Shown here: positions 11,392 through 22,362 of the stretch, piece by piece
How positions within the stretch are numbered: the stretch's first letter is position 1
Layout of the letters: every line of letters starts with the position of its first letter
Origin: Vesta saturnalis
Taxonomy: Eukaryota > Arthropoda > Insecta > Coleoptera > Lampyridae
Reading direction: 5' to 3'
Assembly: GCA_036346205.1 (NCBI GenBank)
Contig: JARFJB010001495.1
Coordinates: 333,501 to 397,500 of the forward strand
DNA: 64,000 nt
Position numbers and translations under genes: made by a program
The notes under the pieces: model-generated
Database searches by the model: none
Seen by the model: only the letters and a program-made list of their open reading frames with translations
Told to the model about the DNA's origin: nothing

Positions 11392-13827
11392 CAGAGCATC
11401 CCATTTTGGTTGAGACAGTCAAGTATCTCGGTTGTTGTTGAAGATAGAACCTTGCGATTTTCGCGGTCCTATGCCACTTTTTGTGAAACTCAAGATGTCC
11501 TGAACGGATTTTGCCTAACTTCTTTCGTTCATAAGTTACAGGGCGTTTTTGAAAATTCACACTTTTTGGACCCCCTCCATATCTACAAAGTTTCTCAGCG
11601 ATAATGTCAAATTGAAAACTTATCGCATACAGAATTTTATGTAGAATTCAGTGGCGCACTCAATTTTTTTTTTCGGGGTATGGTTATGGAGATACGACTC
11701 AAACTTATGATTTTTTCAATGGAACACCCTGTATTTTATCACCTCATTAAATTCCTTATTTTTTTTCCTTCAAAATGGTATATAATATATAAACATAAAT
11801 TCTTCAAAAATGCTCTGAAATCACTAAAACATTGATTGTTAATAGTAGGCTATGGATTTTTCATACAAAAAAAGTTCAAATTGAAGAAATACTACTCGCG
11901 ATTTTTTCATGAAAGGAACAAGAACAATACTAACACTAATTCACTAACAAAACACAAAACGTAGCTAACTAATAAATAGTAATGAAAAGTTCATAATGTA
12001 GAATAAGCAACTAATTAAATATTTACTCATACTATTTCATTTCGAAATTATTCGGTAACTTATTCATTGAATTGTTCAAATTGGTTTTCCATTTTCCCTA
12101 ACACACAATTGACACAATTTCTTAATACGTCTTAATGCATTTAAAATTATGAAAGGCCGATTTTGTAAATTCTGGAAACTGCCTCTGTTGTTACACGAAG
12201 TTCTTTAATATTATTGTGCCTTTACCGCATATTTTATTTTTCAAAAAACCCCACAAAAAAAGTCCAACACTGACAAATCAGGTGACCTTGCAGGCCACCT
12301 AATGGGTCCATTTGTTCCAATCCAATGGTACTGGAAAGCTTCTTCTAAAAACCTCGAATTGTGGGCAGGGGCACCGTCTTGTTGGAAGTAAATGGCATTA
12401 AGATAGGCGAGGGAAACATTCTCCAGGAATTCTGGTATTACTTCTTCTAAAATTGCCAAGTACCTATTCGCGTTGGGAGCCCCTTCAAAAATGCGGTATT
12501 TTATTGATGTTCTCAATAAGAAACAGGCTACATTAAAACCAAATCGACGCTGTTGTTGCTCAAAAATTAGGTGTTGGTTTTCATCATACCAGTGCCTTGT
12601 ATTTTGCCTGTTAAATAAACCGGCACTGCTTATATGGGCTTCGTCTGACCATATGACTTTACTCACAAAATTATTGTCCCTTCGAGTTTAGTTCAAAAAC
12701 CAATTACAGAAATCCATACGCCTCGCTGCATCGCCAGGGTATAAATGCTGGACAATATTCACTTTGTAGGGTTTCAATTTGTGTTTTTTTAAAATCCTTT
12801 GTACCCGTGATCGGGGAACGCCAGTGTCATTTTCTAACTTCGTACAAGAAGTCTGAGGAGAGACACGGACGCTGGCTAAGACATTTATTTCATCCACTTC
12901 ATTATTTTCCTTGTTATACGTCTTGGCTCGGGGTTTAGAATACGCACCATAATTTAGTAGATTATTCTTTAGTCGAAATATCGTTGCTCGACTAGGTTGA
13001 CGCCTCTCTGGATATCTAACGTTTTAAAACCAATATGTCATGTAATATCTTATTGTAAATTACTAGTTTACCTGTGTAAATATAATTCTAATGCTTCGTC
13101 AACACTTTCATGGCATTGATTGAAACATTGTATGATGTCATACTTTTCGTTGTTCTGAAAAAATCTTACAGCCATTATAAAATTTTACAAATTAACAAAA
13201 TCGCCAAACACAAACACAATAAAACGCATCAAAATTTATCATCATGACAGCAGATGTGTTGATTTCTCCCCAGTCACTTGATAAAACAATGCTCCAAAAG
13301 TCAACAACAGTGTTTGTAGCATCCATGACCTACTATAAAAGAATCACAAATAATAATCCCTGTAGTAAAACTTTGAAATCCATGGCACTCTATTAAAATT
13401 CAATGTTTTAGTAATTTTGGAGTATTTTTTAAAACTTCATGTTATATATCATTTCGAAGGAAAAAAAAAAGTAATTTAATGAGATAATAAGATACAGGGC
13501 GTTGCTTTGAAAAAATCATAAGTTTGAGTCTTATCTCCATAACGATACAAAAAATTTAGTGCGCCCATGGATTCTACGTAAAATTCTCTATGGGACAAGT
13601 TTTCAATTTGACATTAACGCTGAGAAACTTCTTAGATATGGAGGGGATCCAAAAAGTGTGGATTTTCAAAAACACCCTGTAATTTGTAAACGAAAGAAGT
13701 TAGACAAAATCCGGTCAGGCCATCTTGAGTTTCACAAAAAAGTGGCACAGGACCGCGGAAACCACAAGGTTCTATCTTCAACAACAACCGAGACACTTGA
13801 CTGTCTCAACCAAAATGGGATGCACTG
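11392..13827 (-). mobile_element. Mariner-type transposon A with about 470-bp terminal inverted repeats
   Basis: The element is flanked by TA (11390-11391 and 13828-13829), starts CAGAGCATCCCATTTTGG and ends with its inverse. The two arms match over roughly 11392-11868 and 13370-13827. Each arm also contains inner motifs of the ACAGGGCG / ACACCCTGTA type (11549, 11733, 13494, 13674), so the TIR looks built from smaller terminal modules. The transposase gene on the minus strand is at 12191-13175. Confidence 0.9.
12191..13175 (-). pseudogene. Mariner transposase, two exons, almost intact
   Basis: Exon 1 runs from ATG at 13175 to 13072, then a 56-bp intron (13071-13016, GTAAAC...GTTAG) and exon 2 from 13015. 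The join restores LHRYPERRQPSRATIF, as expected in the family. A helix-turn-helix region follows (PQTSCTKLENDTGVPRSRVQ), then the catalytic core: SDEAH (first Asp), FQQDGAPAH (second Asp) and WPARSPDLSVLDFF (third Asp); I count 32 residues between the second and third. Defects are one in-frame TAA at 12688-12690 and a frameshift near 12245 in the last 20 codons. The product would bind the long TIRs and move the element into TA sites. Apart from these two lesions it is one of the best-preserved genes in the window. Confidence 0.9.
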
Positions 13828-13980
13828 TACATAAATTCAATTTCAGAAAATTATGAAGTTTATGCCCTAATATTATTCTTATTTCTCTAAATTATCAACG
13901 GTTATTTCATTTAAAGCACTGATGAGACTATCCTGATACTTTAATAAAATACTTTTATTTTCCAGAGAAATTTATGCAGT

Positions 13981-14690
13981 TATACAGCGCACTTTACTCA
14001 TGATAACACTATGCAACTACATAGTGCCGACGACCCACTTAAGCTACTGTAATTGTCAAATGTTTGCTGATGATACCCAATTTGTTTGTACTTTTTAAAT
14101 AAGCAGAATAGCAGAAGTGATCACGCTCGTAAATTAGGATCTAGAATCCTTGATAAACACTAGTGCTAACCACACTGCAAATTAATACAAGCAAATCTGT
14201 TTTAATGATCTTTGGTACCAAGGAAAATTGTTAAATTGCATCAATGCACCTAAAGATTACAATTAATAATACGTTACTAACATGTGTCGTAATGTCGCGA
14301 AATTTAGGGCTTAATTTAGACTAAAATATGAGATTTAAGCAACACATAAAAGGCTGCATTAGGAAGGCATATGGTAAACTTAAAGTAATTTATGGTGCCA
14401 GACATATTTTAAATCATAGAACGAAGATTATGCTCTGTAATTCTCTATTACCTTCACATTTTAATTATTGTGATACTATATATGGGCCATGAATTGATGG
14501 TATCGATACCAAATGCATTCAAAAACTTCAAAACTCATGTTTACGTCTAATTTATGGTATCAAAAGCAGAGAACACATTTCACATAAACGTGATGCAGAT
14601 TGGTTAGGTATGCGCGATAGGCGCTTGGTCCATGCTGCATGCCTATTCCATAAAATAATTGTAACGGACACTCCAGAACAGATGTGATAA
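13981..14690 (+). pseudogene. Reverse transcriptase, C-terminal half (non-LTR)
   Basis: The RT continues after the insertion with CQMFADDTQFVC near 14055-14090 (the FADD box, motif C, both Asp present), then the thumb and C-terminal region: MRFKQHIKGCIRKAYGKLK (14325-14385), LLPSHFNYCDTIYGP (14450-14490), LQNSCLRLIYGIKSREHISH (14525-14585) and RRLVHAACLFHKII (14620-14660). These are the usual C-terminal motifs of jockey/CR1-like elements. Several stops are present. No clear poly(A) or tail repeat is seen downstream. Confidence 0.8.
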
Positions 14691-15793
14691 CTAAATACAT
14701 TTAAAAAATGTTTTGTTCAGTACATGTTCAACAAATGATGATGATTGACAATCAAAACAAATTGAGTGAGATATAAATTAAGGATTCTATCATGTGAGTT
14801 CATTTATGCTACTATTGTGTATATGTGGTGATCATTGTATAGGTAATTATAAACTTTCAAGGTTAAGTGGTAGAACCTGAAGCTGATTTTTACTTTTTGT
14901 TAATCTCGAAACTTATTTCCAATGTTGAGTAGTGATATAACTATATGGAATTCTAATGGAAATTAAACTTTGTCAAGTTACGACGCCTTTAATTAATATC
15001 CTTAATATCAATTTATGTAAAACCATTTTAATTGTATTTTCAATATTTAACCCTATTAAAGATTATTAATATTTAATATTGTTAATGAAGATTCAATTTA
15101 TTGGTAATTTAATAACTGTAAATAAAATCGGTCTCTTAAACTTATTTCCAAAATCCATTTGTATAAAATAGTTGTTCTGTTAATTTTTAACTTTATTAAT
15201 TTTAGTTAAATTGATCTTTCACCTATAAAATATAAATATAAATCCACTTTTGAATTGTTTATGTCACTCAACTAATTTGTAAAAATCTTCAATATAGTTT
15301 GATTCAAATAAAGTTGGGTATGACTCATTCTTAAAATTACGCGAAGTAAGTCTTCATTACACCAGTAAAATATCTTTTAGTTAATATCTTTATCGACAGA
15401 TCTCTCCACATAAATTTCCATAAAATGTCAAAGAAAGTTGAAAATGATTGAATGCTTTTATATTTTAAACTACAAAAATTATTGATTATATCCACTTATT
15501 TTATTGATAGAGTCAAAAATACTTTGCTGCGACAATGAACTATTATAATTTAGGACATAGTTTGATTATAATTACATACCATCATAATACATAACCTATA
15601 TATTTGTAAGTAAACAAATATTTTTTTTTTGTTTATTATAAATTAAATCATTTCAGGTGGAAACATTGATGAAAGTTGCAATTAGTTTGTTATTCTTAAG
15701 ATTCATAACAACCCTTCTAGAAACATAATTATTGCTTTGTAATCGACATAATTCTTGTAGATACTTTACGATAACATAAATATCGATACATTT
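14691..15793. other. AT-rich intergenic stretch
   Basis: No gene, RNA or repeat is recognisable; only short, unsupported open frames. Confidence 0.5.
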
Positions 15794-17018
15794 GTGATTA
15801 TTTCATTCGTGTAGAATAAAGCGTGTGCAGTGTAATGTAATTCGAAGTTCGAGGAAATTATAGATGTTTAATATTTTAATTTAGCACATAGTTTAAATAG
15901 ATTTCACATTGCTCCAAGTTGAATGAAAACCAATTTACATAAATCAGTGCATGTATTCAATCTAACGTTGTAGAGTTATCAGTACGTCATGTAAAAACTA
16001 GAATATTTATATTTATTATAATATTTACATAAAAAAAATTAGTCACTATCACTGTCACTCTCAGAAGTGGAATCGTTAACAGATATAATTAATGGTTGCA
16101 CAACCTCAAAATGTTTTTCAATTTCCCACCACTCTAACATAGACACTTTGGCATATTTAATGCATTCCTGCCAATACGTCCCATCAATTCGTTGCATGGA
16201 TTCCATCCATATTTCTTTTACAAAGTCATCGTTAAATTTGGAATTATGTCTTCCTATATTTTTGTTGTCGGGTTCTTTGCAGTTTACCCACACCAGTTCA
16301 ATTGGATTAAATTGACAGTGATATGGCGCTAACCGTAATACTCTGTGTCCACACGTGTGTGCTATTTCATCTATTTCGTACACCTTTGGTATCGCATTAT
16401 CTGCAACTAATTGCAGTAATTCTTTTTTAAACCTGCTAGGTTTATAAGCTATGTTGTGTTTTAATATAATATTACATACTTCTTTCTTCTTAGATGAATT
16501 ATTTGGAATTTTTTCTAGCATTGTCCATTACGAGTAAAGATAGTTATTTTAAGTTTGCAATTAAATTATTTTCAAATCATTTTGTTCCGCACACATATCT
16601 CCATGATAGTCGGCACTTTGTGACTTTGTAGAAAACAAAAGTGAAGCATCGGAAATAAATCCATCTTCATTACCTGCATGAACAACTATAAATCTAAAAA
16701 ATAGTGATTTTATTAGGAATTATAATGTAGTAACTAAATTACAACAAATCCTTTGGCAGCAATATGTGATTGTTCCAGTAAACCTATCCTGCCATCATCT
16801 ACTTTAGATGAAAAGCCAATAAAATGTAAGAGACGTCTGCAACTTTATCTACTGAAATCGAAAACTTGACTATTGCTTAATTCTTTTGGTAATGACGCCA
16901 GCGTAACATGTATACCTATAAAAACAGGTCTAGTACTAGACATGTCTTGCATGCTTGTATTTACATTTTAAATGCATTTCATAAATTTTTTCTCTTTACA
17001 GCATCCTTCACACAGTCA
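15794..17018 (-). mobile_element. IS630/Tc1-type transposon copy, left arm of an inverted pair
   Basis: This segment matches 18304-19706 in inverted orientation from GTGATTATTTCAT at its outer edge to GCATCCTTCACACAGTCA at its inner edge. It lacks about 180 bp (near 16740) present in the right copy, including the part encoding the first catalytic Asp. Outer ends show no TIR of their own that I can define. Confidence 0.75.
16039..16530 (-). pseudogene. DDE transposase C-terminal part (IS630/Tc1-like)
   Basis: The minus-strand frame encodes MLEKIPNNSSKKKEVCNIIL, then HRVLRLAPYHCQFNPIELVW, then an acidic tail SESDSDSD before the stop at 16039. The PYHCQFNPIELVW block holds the third catalytic acidic residue (Glu) of IS630/Tc1-type DDE_3 transposases. 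The reading frame is open for 160 codons, but the upstream parts are missing or broken. The second Asp lies just upstream of the open stretch in the related copy (AMDNANFHS) and is disrupted here. Confidence 0.75.
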
Positions 17019-17329
17019 AAGAATTGAGTAGCAATAAGTTAGGCAATACTATCATGCATATTATCATAACTTGATTATTGTATCGAAGGCTTCCAAACAA
17101 TGTGTTGGTTTCCAAAACCCTGTGAAAATACGGGAAAAAAGTAGGCTCGAAAAAACCAGCAGACAAATATTCAGATACCTAAGCCAGAAATCCAAATTAA
17201 AATTTCCTTCCCCTGTCTAATGACTGATAAAAAACAATATCCATCTTCAAAACAAAAGTGTATCTACTTGCCAAACAATTCTTCCACAATTCTACACGTA
17301 ATCCGTCTGTCAGTGTTCCTCTACCAACA

Positions 17330-18200
17330 AACCACGAGATGAAAAAGTTACGTTTAATGTCTAAACAATCAGAAAGATCTTAACCTATGTTGACCTCAAA
17401 AAGATTAGTGGTCCTAATGATATACACTCTATTGTTCTTAAAACGTGTGCTCTTAAATTAACCCCCATTCGTACCAGTTTGTTTCAAATTACGTACGATA
17501 GCGGTATTCTACCTACATTGGAAATTTGCTACACAAAAAGTGACCCAAAAGGCTAAGTACAGATTTGTATTTCTGCTTTCAATGCTATGACGATGAAGTG
17601 CATTATCTCTTACCTCACGAAATACCTCAAGAATAACTAGATATTGAATGACAGGCATAATGGTTTTCGACAACATAGATCCAAATATTTTAACCCATAT
17701 CTGGAACAGTTCCATCGAGTTTCCCATAGTGTGTTCCGTTGTTGCCCTGAAAAAATACATTTGGATAAGGTTCTTCTTAACCAGCTTCTAGCCTACGGTC
17801 TACCCAAAAAACTATTTGCATGGACCGTAGATGTTTTATCCAATCAAAATATCTATGCCGTACTCGACAGACATTCCTTTAATACATTCAAAATTAATTT
17901 AAGAGCTTTCCGGGTACAGTAACTGCGTTATTCCTCTTTCACACACAACATTAACTAGTTTCCACCAACAATCTAATTCACAGGTACTACGGTTGTATTT
18001 CACGCCTACCAGAGCCCAGAAATGTTAACTTTTCTAAATTTATCATCAAACCCCTTCTCTATCCGCATGTCCGGTCAATCCACAGAAAAGAAACAAGACG
18101 CTTAGTCTGATTAGTGTTAAATTCGAGCAATATATCCTTTCATGCACGCTTATTCCACCATTGGCATCATCAGTTGCTAAAGACTAGATTTCTTCTTCCG
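17330..18200 (+). pseudogene. Non-LTR reverse transcriptase fragment between the inverted copies
   Basis: Decayed RT motifs are visible in several frames: KISGPNDIHSIVLKTCALKL (17397-17460), GILPTL near 17505, RYLNDRHNGFRQHRSK (17638-17685), LDKVLLNQLLAYGLPKKLFA (17760-17820) and VDVLSNQNIYAVLDRHSF near 17827-17880. They match the finger and palm region of I/R1/jockey-type elements. The motif A Asp block is not preserved. A frame from 17644 to 17922 is open but partial. It is unrelated in detail to the RTs at 9430-14690 and 45736-47280. Confidence 0.65.
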
Positions 18201-18303
18201 GGTTAGGAGATTTTTCTCTCTAGCCACCCAGTATAGAAACTCAAAAAGAAAATAAACCAACTAAGCGGGGAAAACGTACGAAATCTAAGTCCACCGAAGT
18301 TGA

Positions 18304-19706
18304 TGACTGTGTGAAGGATGCTGTAAAGAGAAAAAATTTTTGAAATGCATTCAAAATGGAAATAGAAACATGCAAGACATGTCTAGTACTAGACCTGTTT
18401 TTATAGGTACACATGTTACGCTGGTGTTATTACCAAAAGAATTAAGCAATAGTCAAGTTTTCGATTTCAGTAGATCAAGTTGAAGACGTCTCTTACATTC
18501 CATTGACTTTCCATCTAAAGTAGATGATGGCAGGATAGGTTTACTGGAACAATCACATATTGTTGCCAATCGTGTATAAAATATTACAAAATAAAGAAGA
18601 AAAATTATACAATCCTGTATTCTTAGATGAAACTTGGATATTCAGTCGAGGATCGCACAAAAGAAGCTGGCATGGTAAACCTAAGGAAAGCGTGAAGAAG
18701 AAGCCAATGGGTTAAGGAAGAAGGTTTATTGTAATTTAGTTATTACATTATAATTCATAATAAAATAACTGTATTTTTTAGACTTCTAGTTGTTCATGTA
18801 GGTAATGAAAATGGATTTATTTCCGATGCTTCACTTTTGTTTTCTACAAAGTCACAAAGTGCAGGCTATCATGGAGATATGTGTGCGGAACTGTTTCCAA
18901 ATTATTTGAAAATAATTTAATTGCAAACTTAAAATAACTATCTATGCTTGCAATGGACAATGCTAATTTTCATTCCAAACTTCTAGAAAAAATTCCAAAT
19001 AATTCATCTAAGAAGGAAGAAATATGTAATATTATATTAAAACACAACATAGCTTATGAACCTAGCATGGTTAAAACAGAATTACTGCAATTAGTTGTAG
19101 ATAATGCGATACCAAAGGTGTACGAAATAGATGACCTAGCACACAAGTGTGGACACAGAGTATTACGGTTACCACCATATCACTGTTAATTTAATCCAAT
19201 TGAACTGGTGTGGGAAAACTACAAAGAACCCGATAACAAAAATATAGGAAGACATAATTCCAAATTTAACGGTGACCATGTAAAAGAAATATGGATGGAA
19301 TCCATGCAACGAATTGATGGGACATATTGGCAGAAATGCATTAAACATGCCAAGTGTCTATGTTAGAGTGGTGGGAAATTGAACAACATTTTGAGGTTGT
19401 GCAACCATTAATTATATATGTTAACGATTCCACTTCTGAGAGTGACACTGATAGTGAATAATTTTTTTATATAAATATTATAATAAATATAAATATTCTA
19501 GTTTTTACATGACGTATTGATAACTCTACAATAGGTAGGGTGAATACATGCACTGATTTATGTAAATTGGTTTTCATTTAACTTGAAGCAATATGAAAGC
19601 TATTGAAACTATGTGCTAAATTAAAATATTAAACATTTATAATTTCGTTGAACTTCGAACTACATTACACTGTACACACTTTCTTCTACAAGCATGAAAT
19701 AATCAC
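18304..19706 (+). mobile_element. IS630/Tc1-type transposon copy, right arm of an inverted pair
   Basis: Inverted counterpart of 15794-17018, longer and better preserved. Outer edge ATGAAATAATCAC at 19694-19706; inner edge TGACTGTGTGAAGGATGC at 18304-18321. Confidence 0.75.
18350..19461 (+). pseudogene. DDE transposase (IS630/Tc1-like), fuller copy
   Basis: In order: an N-terminal region with GKRT-like remnants, FLDETWIFSRGSHKRSWHG near 18628-18685 (first Asp), a probable intron (about 18724-18780, GTTTATTG...TTTTTAG), LLVVHVGNENGFISDASLLF (18783-18840), the second Asp in AMDNANFHS near 18952-18978, and after a stop at 19187 FNPIELVWEN (third acidic residue, Glu) and the acidic tail SESDTDSE ending at 19461. 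Stops at 18714, 19187 and a frameshift near 19360 make it non-functional. It is the template for interpreting the shorter inverted copy at 16039-16530. Confidence 0.75.
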
Positions 19707-19737
19707 GTTCTAGTGGACGTCACATTAATGAGTTACG

Positions 19738-19770
<33 letters not shown>
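19738..19770. repeat. (TA)n microsatellite
   Basis: Alternating TA just before the left end of mariner D. Confidence 0.95.
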
Positions 19771-19788
19771 CATACATACAGGGTGTTA

Positions 19789-20892
19789 CAACTTAGTAGT
19801 CCAATCCGCTAACCAGAGATTCTTTGTGCGATAATAAATAGACTTTTCTTATGTCACTTTTCTATTTTGGTGCGTTGTACTCAGTATACAGAGTGTTGAA
19901 GTGATCAAAAAAACAAAGTTTGTTAATAACTTCCGTGTTTTTAACATTCTGTGTTGATATTTTGCAATAATATGCAGTTCGATTAGGGGCCCTTTTTCTA
20001 TTCTTTCAGGAAAACAATACTAAAAAACCAAGGTGACTCATTTTCCCCCGAACTTTTTTTTGCGCACACCTATTGTGAATGTGTTCACTTCCCTTAATTA
20101 ACTGATTCTTTTTGTTAATTTAGTTATTCTTGCAAAATTTTGATTTAGTGCTTAGTTTAAATGATATTCCAGATTTCGGAAGCTATTTATAAACCAAGAG
20201 GAGTGTATTCTACAAATAGCAGAAGAAACTCCAGCTAGGGAGTACAAGGTTGATCGCTAGAGAAATAAATACAGATAAGGAGGATGGCAATATTAATTCT
20301 ACTGAAGTGCATAGAGTTTTAAAAGAAAATGTATTAAACTCATACGAAGTTTAAGCGCTTCAACTTCCAGACTTTGCAGCTAGACTCGATTTTTGTAATT
20401 GGCTTTGCCAATAAAACAATCGTGATCTAAGATTTATTCGATTTATTTTATTTTCGGATGAAGCCACACTTACACGCAATGGAATAACCAATTTGCATAA
20501 TACCCACGCATGTGCAGAAGAAAATCCGAGAGTTACCATAGAGACGTCATCAAACACATTATAGTGTGAAGGGCTGGGCAGGAATAGTGGAAAATGATCT
20601 TTTGGGTCCAGTCGTTTTGTCACCCCGGTTACACGCTGAACACTTTTTATTCTTTTTCAGAAATACGTTCCTAGATTTGCCTGAAGATTTGCCTCTAAAT
20701 GTGCGACAAAACATGTGGTTTCAGCTAGAGCGCACCCCGCCACATTACGGTCGAAATGTTCGGAATCATCTAAACGAGGTCTTTGCTAATCGCTGAATTG
20801 ACCGTGGATGTGATGCACCTAGTCTCTGGCCAGGTCGTTCTCCGAGCTTCAATCCATTAGATTTGTTTTTGGGGATTTATGAAAGATTGATG
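19789..20892 (+). mobile_element. Mariner D, decayed and truncated
   Basis: It starts CAGGGTGTTACAAC after TA (19787-19788) and contains a plus-strand transposase. The right end is missing, cut by the inverted-repeat element that begins at 20893. A further internal ACAGAGTGTTGAAG motif is at 19890. Confidence 0.7.
20165..20890 (+). pseudogene. Mariner transposase, catalytically dead
   Basis: Visible blocks: CILQIAEETPARE near 20203-20240 (N-terminal), LQLPDFAARLDFCNWLCQ near 20358-20412, FSDEATLTRNGITNLHNTH (20452-20508; first Asp), KGWAGIVENDLLGPVV (20569-20616), FQLERTPPHYGRNVRNHLNE (20719-20778) and WPGRSPSFNPLDLFL (20827-20870). In the family the second block reads QQDGAPPHYG and the third RSPDL; here Asp is Glu in the second and the third Asp is lost (SPSF). 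Several stops interrupt the frame. It is an old copy. Confidence 0.8.
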
Positions 20893-22034
20893 ATTTGCTT
20901 TTAAACGTATCAATGCATTTTGAATTCGGTGTACTCCATATTTTTTTAACATAAATCAAGTTACTCTGAAAAACATCCGCTATGGTTTCTAATGTGTATT
21001 ATAAGATTACCTTCAGTGTCATTAATAATTATAAGTTAAATTTTTGTTCTAAACTTAAAACGTTATGGAGTATACGTTTGTTGAATAATGCTGATATGCA
21101 TTTAATGTTCGGATTGACCCAATTTAATGCTTTGGAAGCTTAAAGATTAATAAAAAGATTCATACGTTACAACAAGAATTACAGCTTTATTAGAAACTAT
21201 TTAAAAAAAGACATACTGAATGAAATAGAAAATCTAAAGGAAACTATTAACTAAAGAATAACTACACAAATTTTTCAAAATGAGAGCTCCACCTTACCTA
21301 ATGCACTCCCGAGCAGGACGAGCTAGTGATTGTTGCATCGTCCAAAGTATTTGGACGTTATTCTTTATTTCCTGGGCATGGTGGAAAATTATTTGCCGTA
21401 GTTCACTCTTGGTTTCCACGGGAGTATTATAAACACGTTTCAATTCACGCCAGAAGATTTAAATCCGGTGATCTAGGCGGCCAGGACACAGGTCCTGATA
21501 GGCCTATCCATCGGTCTGGCTATACTCTATTTAAATGCTCTCTAACCAATAAGTTAAAATGAGGTGGAGCACCATCATGCATAAATCAAATGTTCATGCG
21601 TGTTTGCGATGGAAAACTACCTTCAAAAAGTTAATGTCAAATGTAATTTCACATCCCTTTACTATTTAAGATAATAAAAGTTTCTTGCCAGTTTCTCGTA
21701 ACCGCTGATCAATACGTTGGAAAGTCTTTGAATTGGGCAATTGTCTATTGGGAAATCTTTCGGCGTACAATCTTCGAGCTCTTAAAAGCATTAGATCGTG
21801 CCAACCCATACATTACATGCATATCAGCATATTCAACAAACGTATACTCCATAACGTTTTAAGTTTAGATCAAAATTTTAACTGATAATTATTAGTGACA
21901 CTGAAGGTAATCTTATAATAAACATTAGAAACCATAGCAACACTATGCGGATATTTTTCAGAGTTACTTGATTTATGTTAAAGAGATATGTAGTACAGTG
22001 AATTCAAAATGCATTGATACGTTTAAAAGCAAAT
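20893..22034 (-). mobile_element. Mariner E: 221-bp inverted arms around a partial transposase
   Basis: Arms at 20893-21113 and 21814-22034 match closely in inverted orientation (for example ATTTGCTTTTAAACGTATC at the outer edge). The usual CAGGGTG ends are not present at the arm edges, so outer ends may have been lost or the arms are inner TIR modules. Between them is a minus-strand mariner transposase remnant. Confidence 0.75.
21250..21800 (-). pseudogene. Mariner transposase, C-terminal fragment
   Basis: On the minus strand MHDGAPPHFNLLVREHLNRV (21515-21575) is followed by DRWIGLSGPVSWPPRSPDLN (21455-21512), the second and third Asp blocks of a mariner transposase. A stop separates the two and others follow; the N-terminal half is absent. 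It is more similar to mariner D than to mariners A or C in these blocks (DGAPPH versus DGAPAH). Confidence 0.75.
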
Positions 22035-22130
22035 ATCTCAGAAACTATTAAATTTAAACAATCCAGACATGTACAACTTTTTTGTTGAGAAAGGATCAGA
22101 GATTACGATTTTTCCATCAATTATTGCATA

Positions 22131-22303
22131 CAGGGTGGCGCAAAGATTTTCTGACAGGTTATTTACTAAAATAATTCCCTTCACAAGTCTGGCCAAAATT
22201 AAGGGCAGAATCTTATTTCTCATACCAGAAAACCCCCATATACCGAATCTAAAACACTTCTCAAGCAATAAGGAAAAATAGAAAATAAAATTACAACTTT
22301 GAC

Positions 22304-22308
<5 letters not shown>
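22131..22308. mobile_element. MITE, Tc1/mariner type, about 178 bp
   Basis: Starts CAGGGTGGCGCAAAG after TA and ends CTTTGACACCCTA before a TA tract, giving imperfect terminal inverted repeats. No coding capacity. Confidence 0.6.

Positions 22309-22359
<51 letters not shown>
22308..22359. repeat. (TA)n microsatellite
   Basis: About 26 TA units directly abutting the left end of mariner C. Confidence 0.95.

Positions 22360-22362
<3 letters not shown>

Larger units (their letters stand above)
11046..13980. mobile_element. Unclassified insertion in the retrotransposon, itself holding mariner A
   Basis: This segment interrupts the RT between TATAC repeats. Its own sequence is only about 345 bp on the left (11046-11390) and 150 bp on the right (13830-13980), the middle being mariner A. 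The left part has a GC-richer patch (GGGGGGCATCGTCACG near 11070). I see no terminal inverted repeat and no coding similarity, so the class is unknown; it may be a short non-autonomous element. Confidence 0.5.
9430..14690 (+). mobile_element. Non-LTR retrotransposon (jockey/CR1-like), split by a nested insertion
   Basis: Pieces of one plus-strand element appear in the correct order: endonuclease domain (9430-9895), linker (9895-10530), reverse transcriptase palm (10530-11045), and after an insertion the rest of the RT and C-terminal region (13981-14690). The break falls just after the conserved GVPQGSVLGPL motif, and TATAC stands on both sides (11041-11045 and 13981-13985), as expected for an insertion with a 5-bp duplication. 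All pieces carry stops and frameshifts. Confidence 0.85.
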
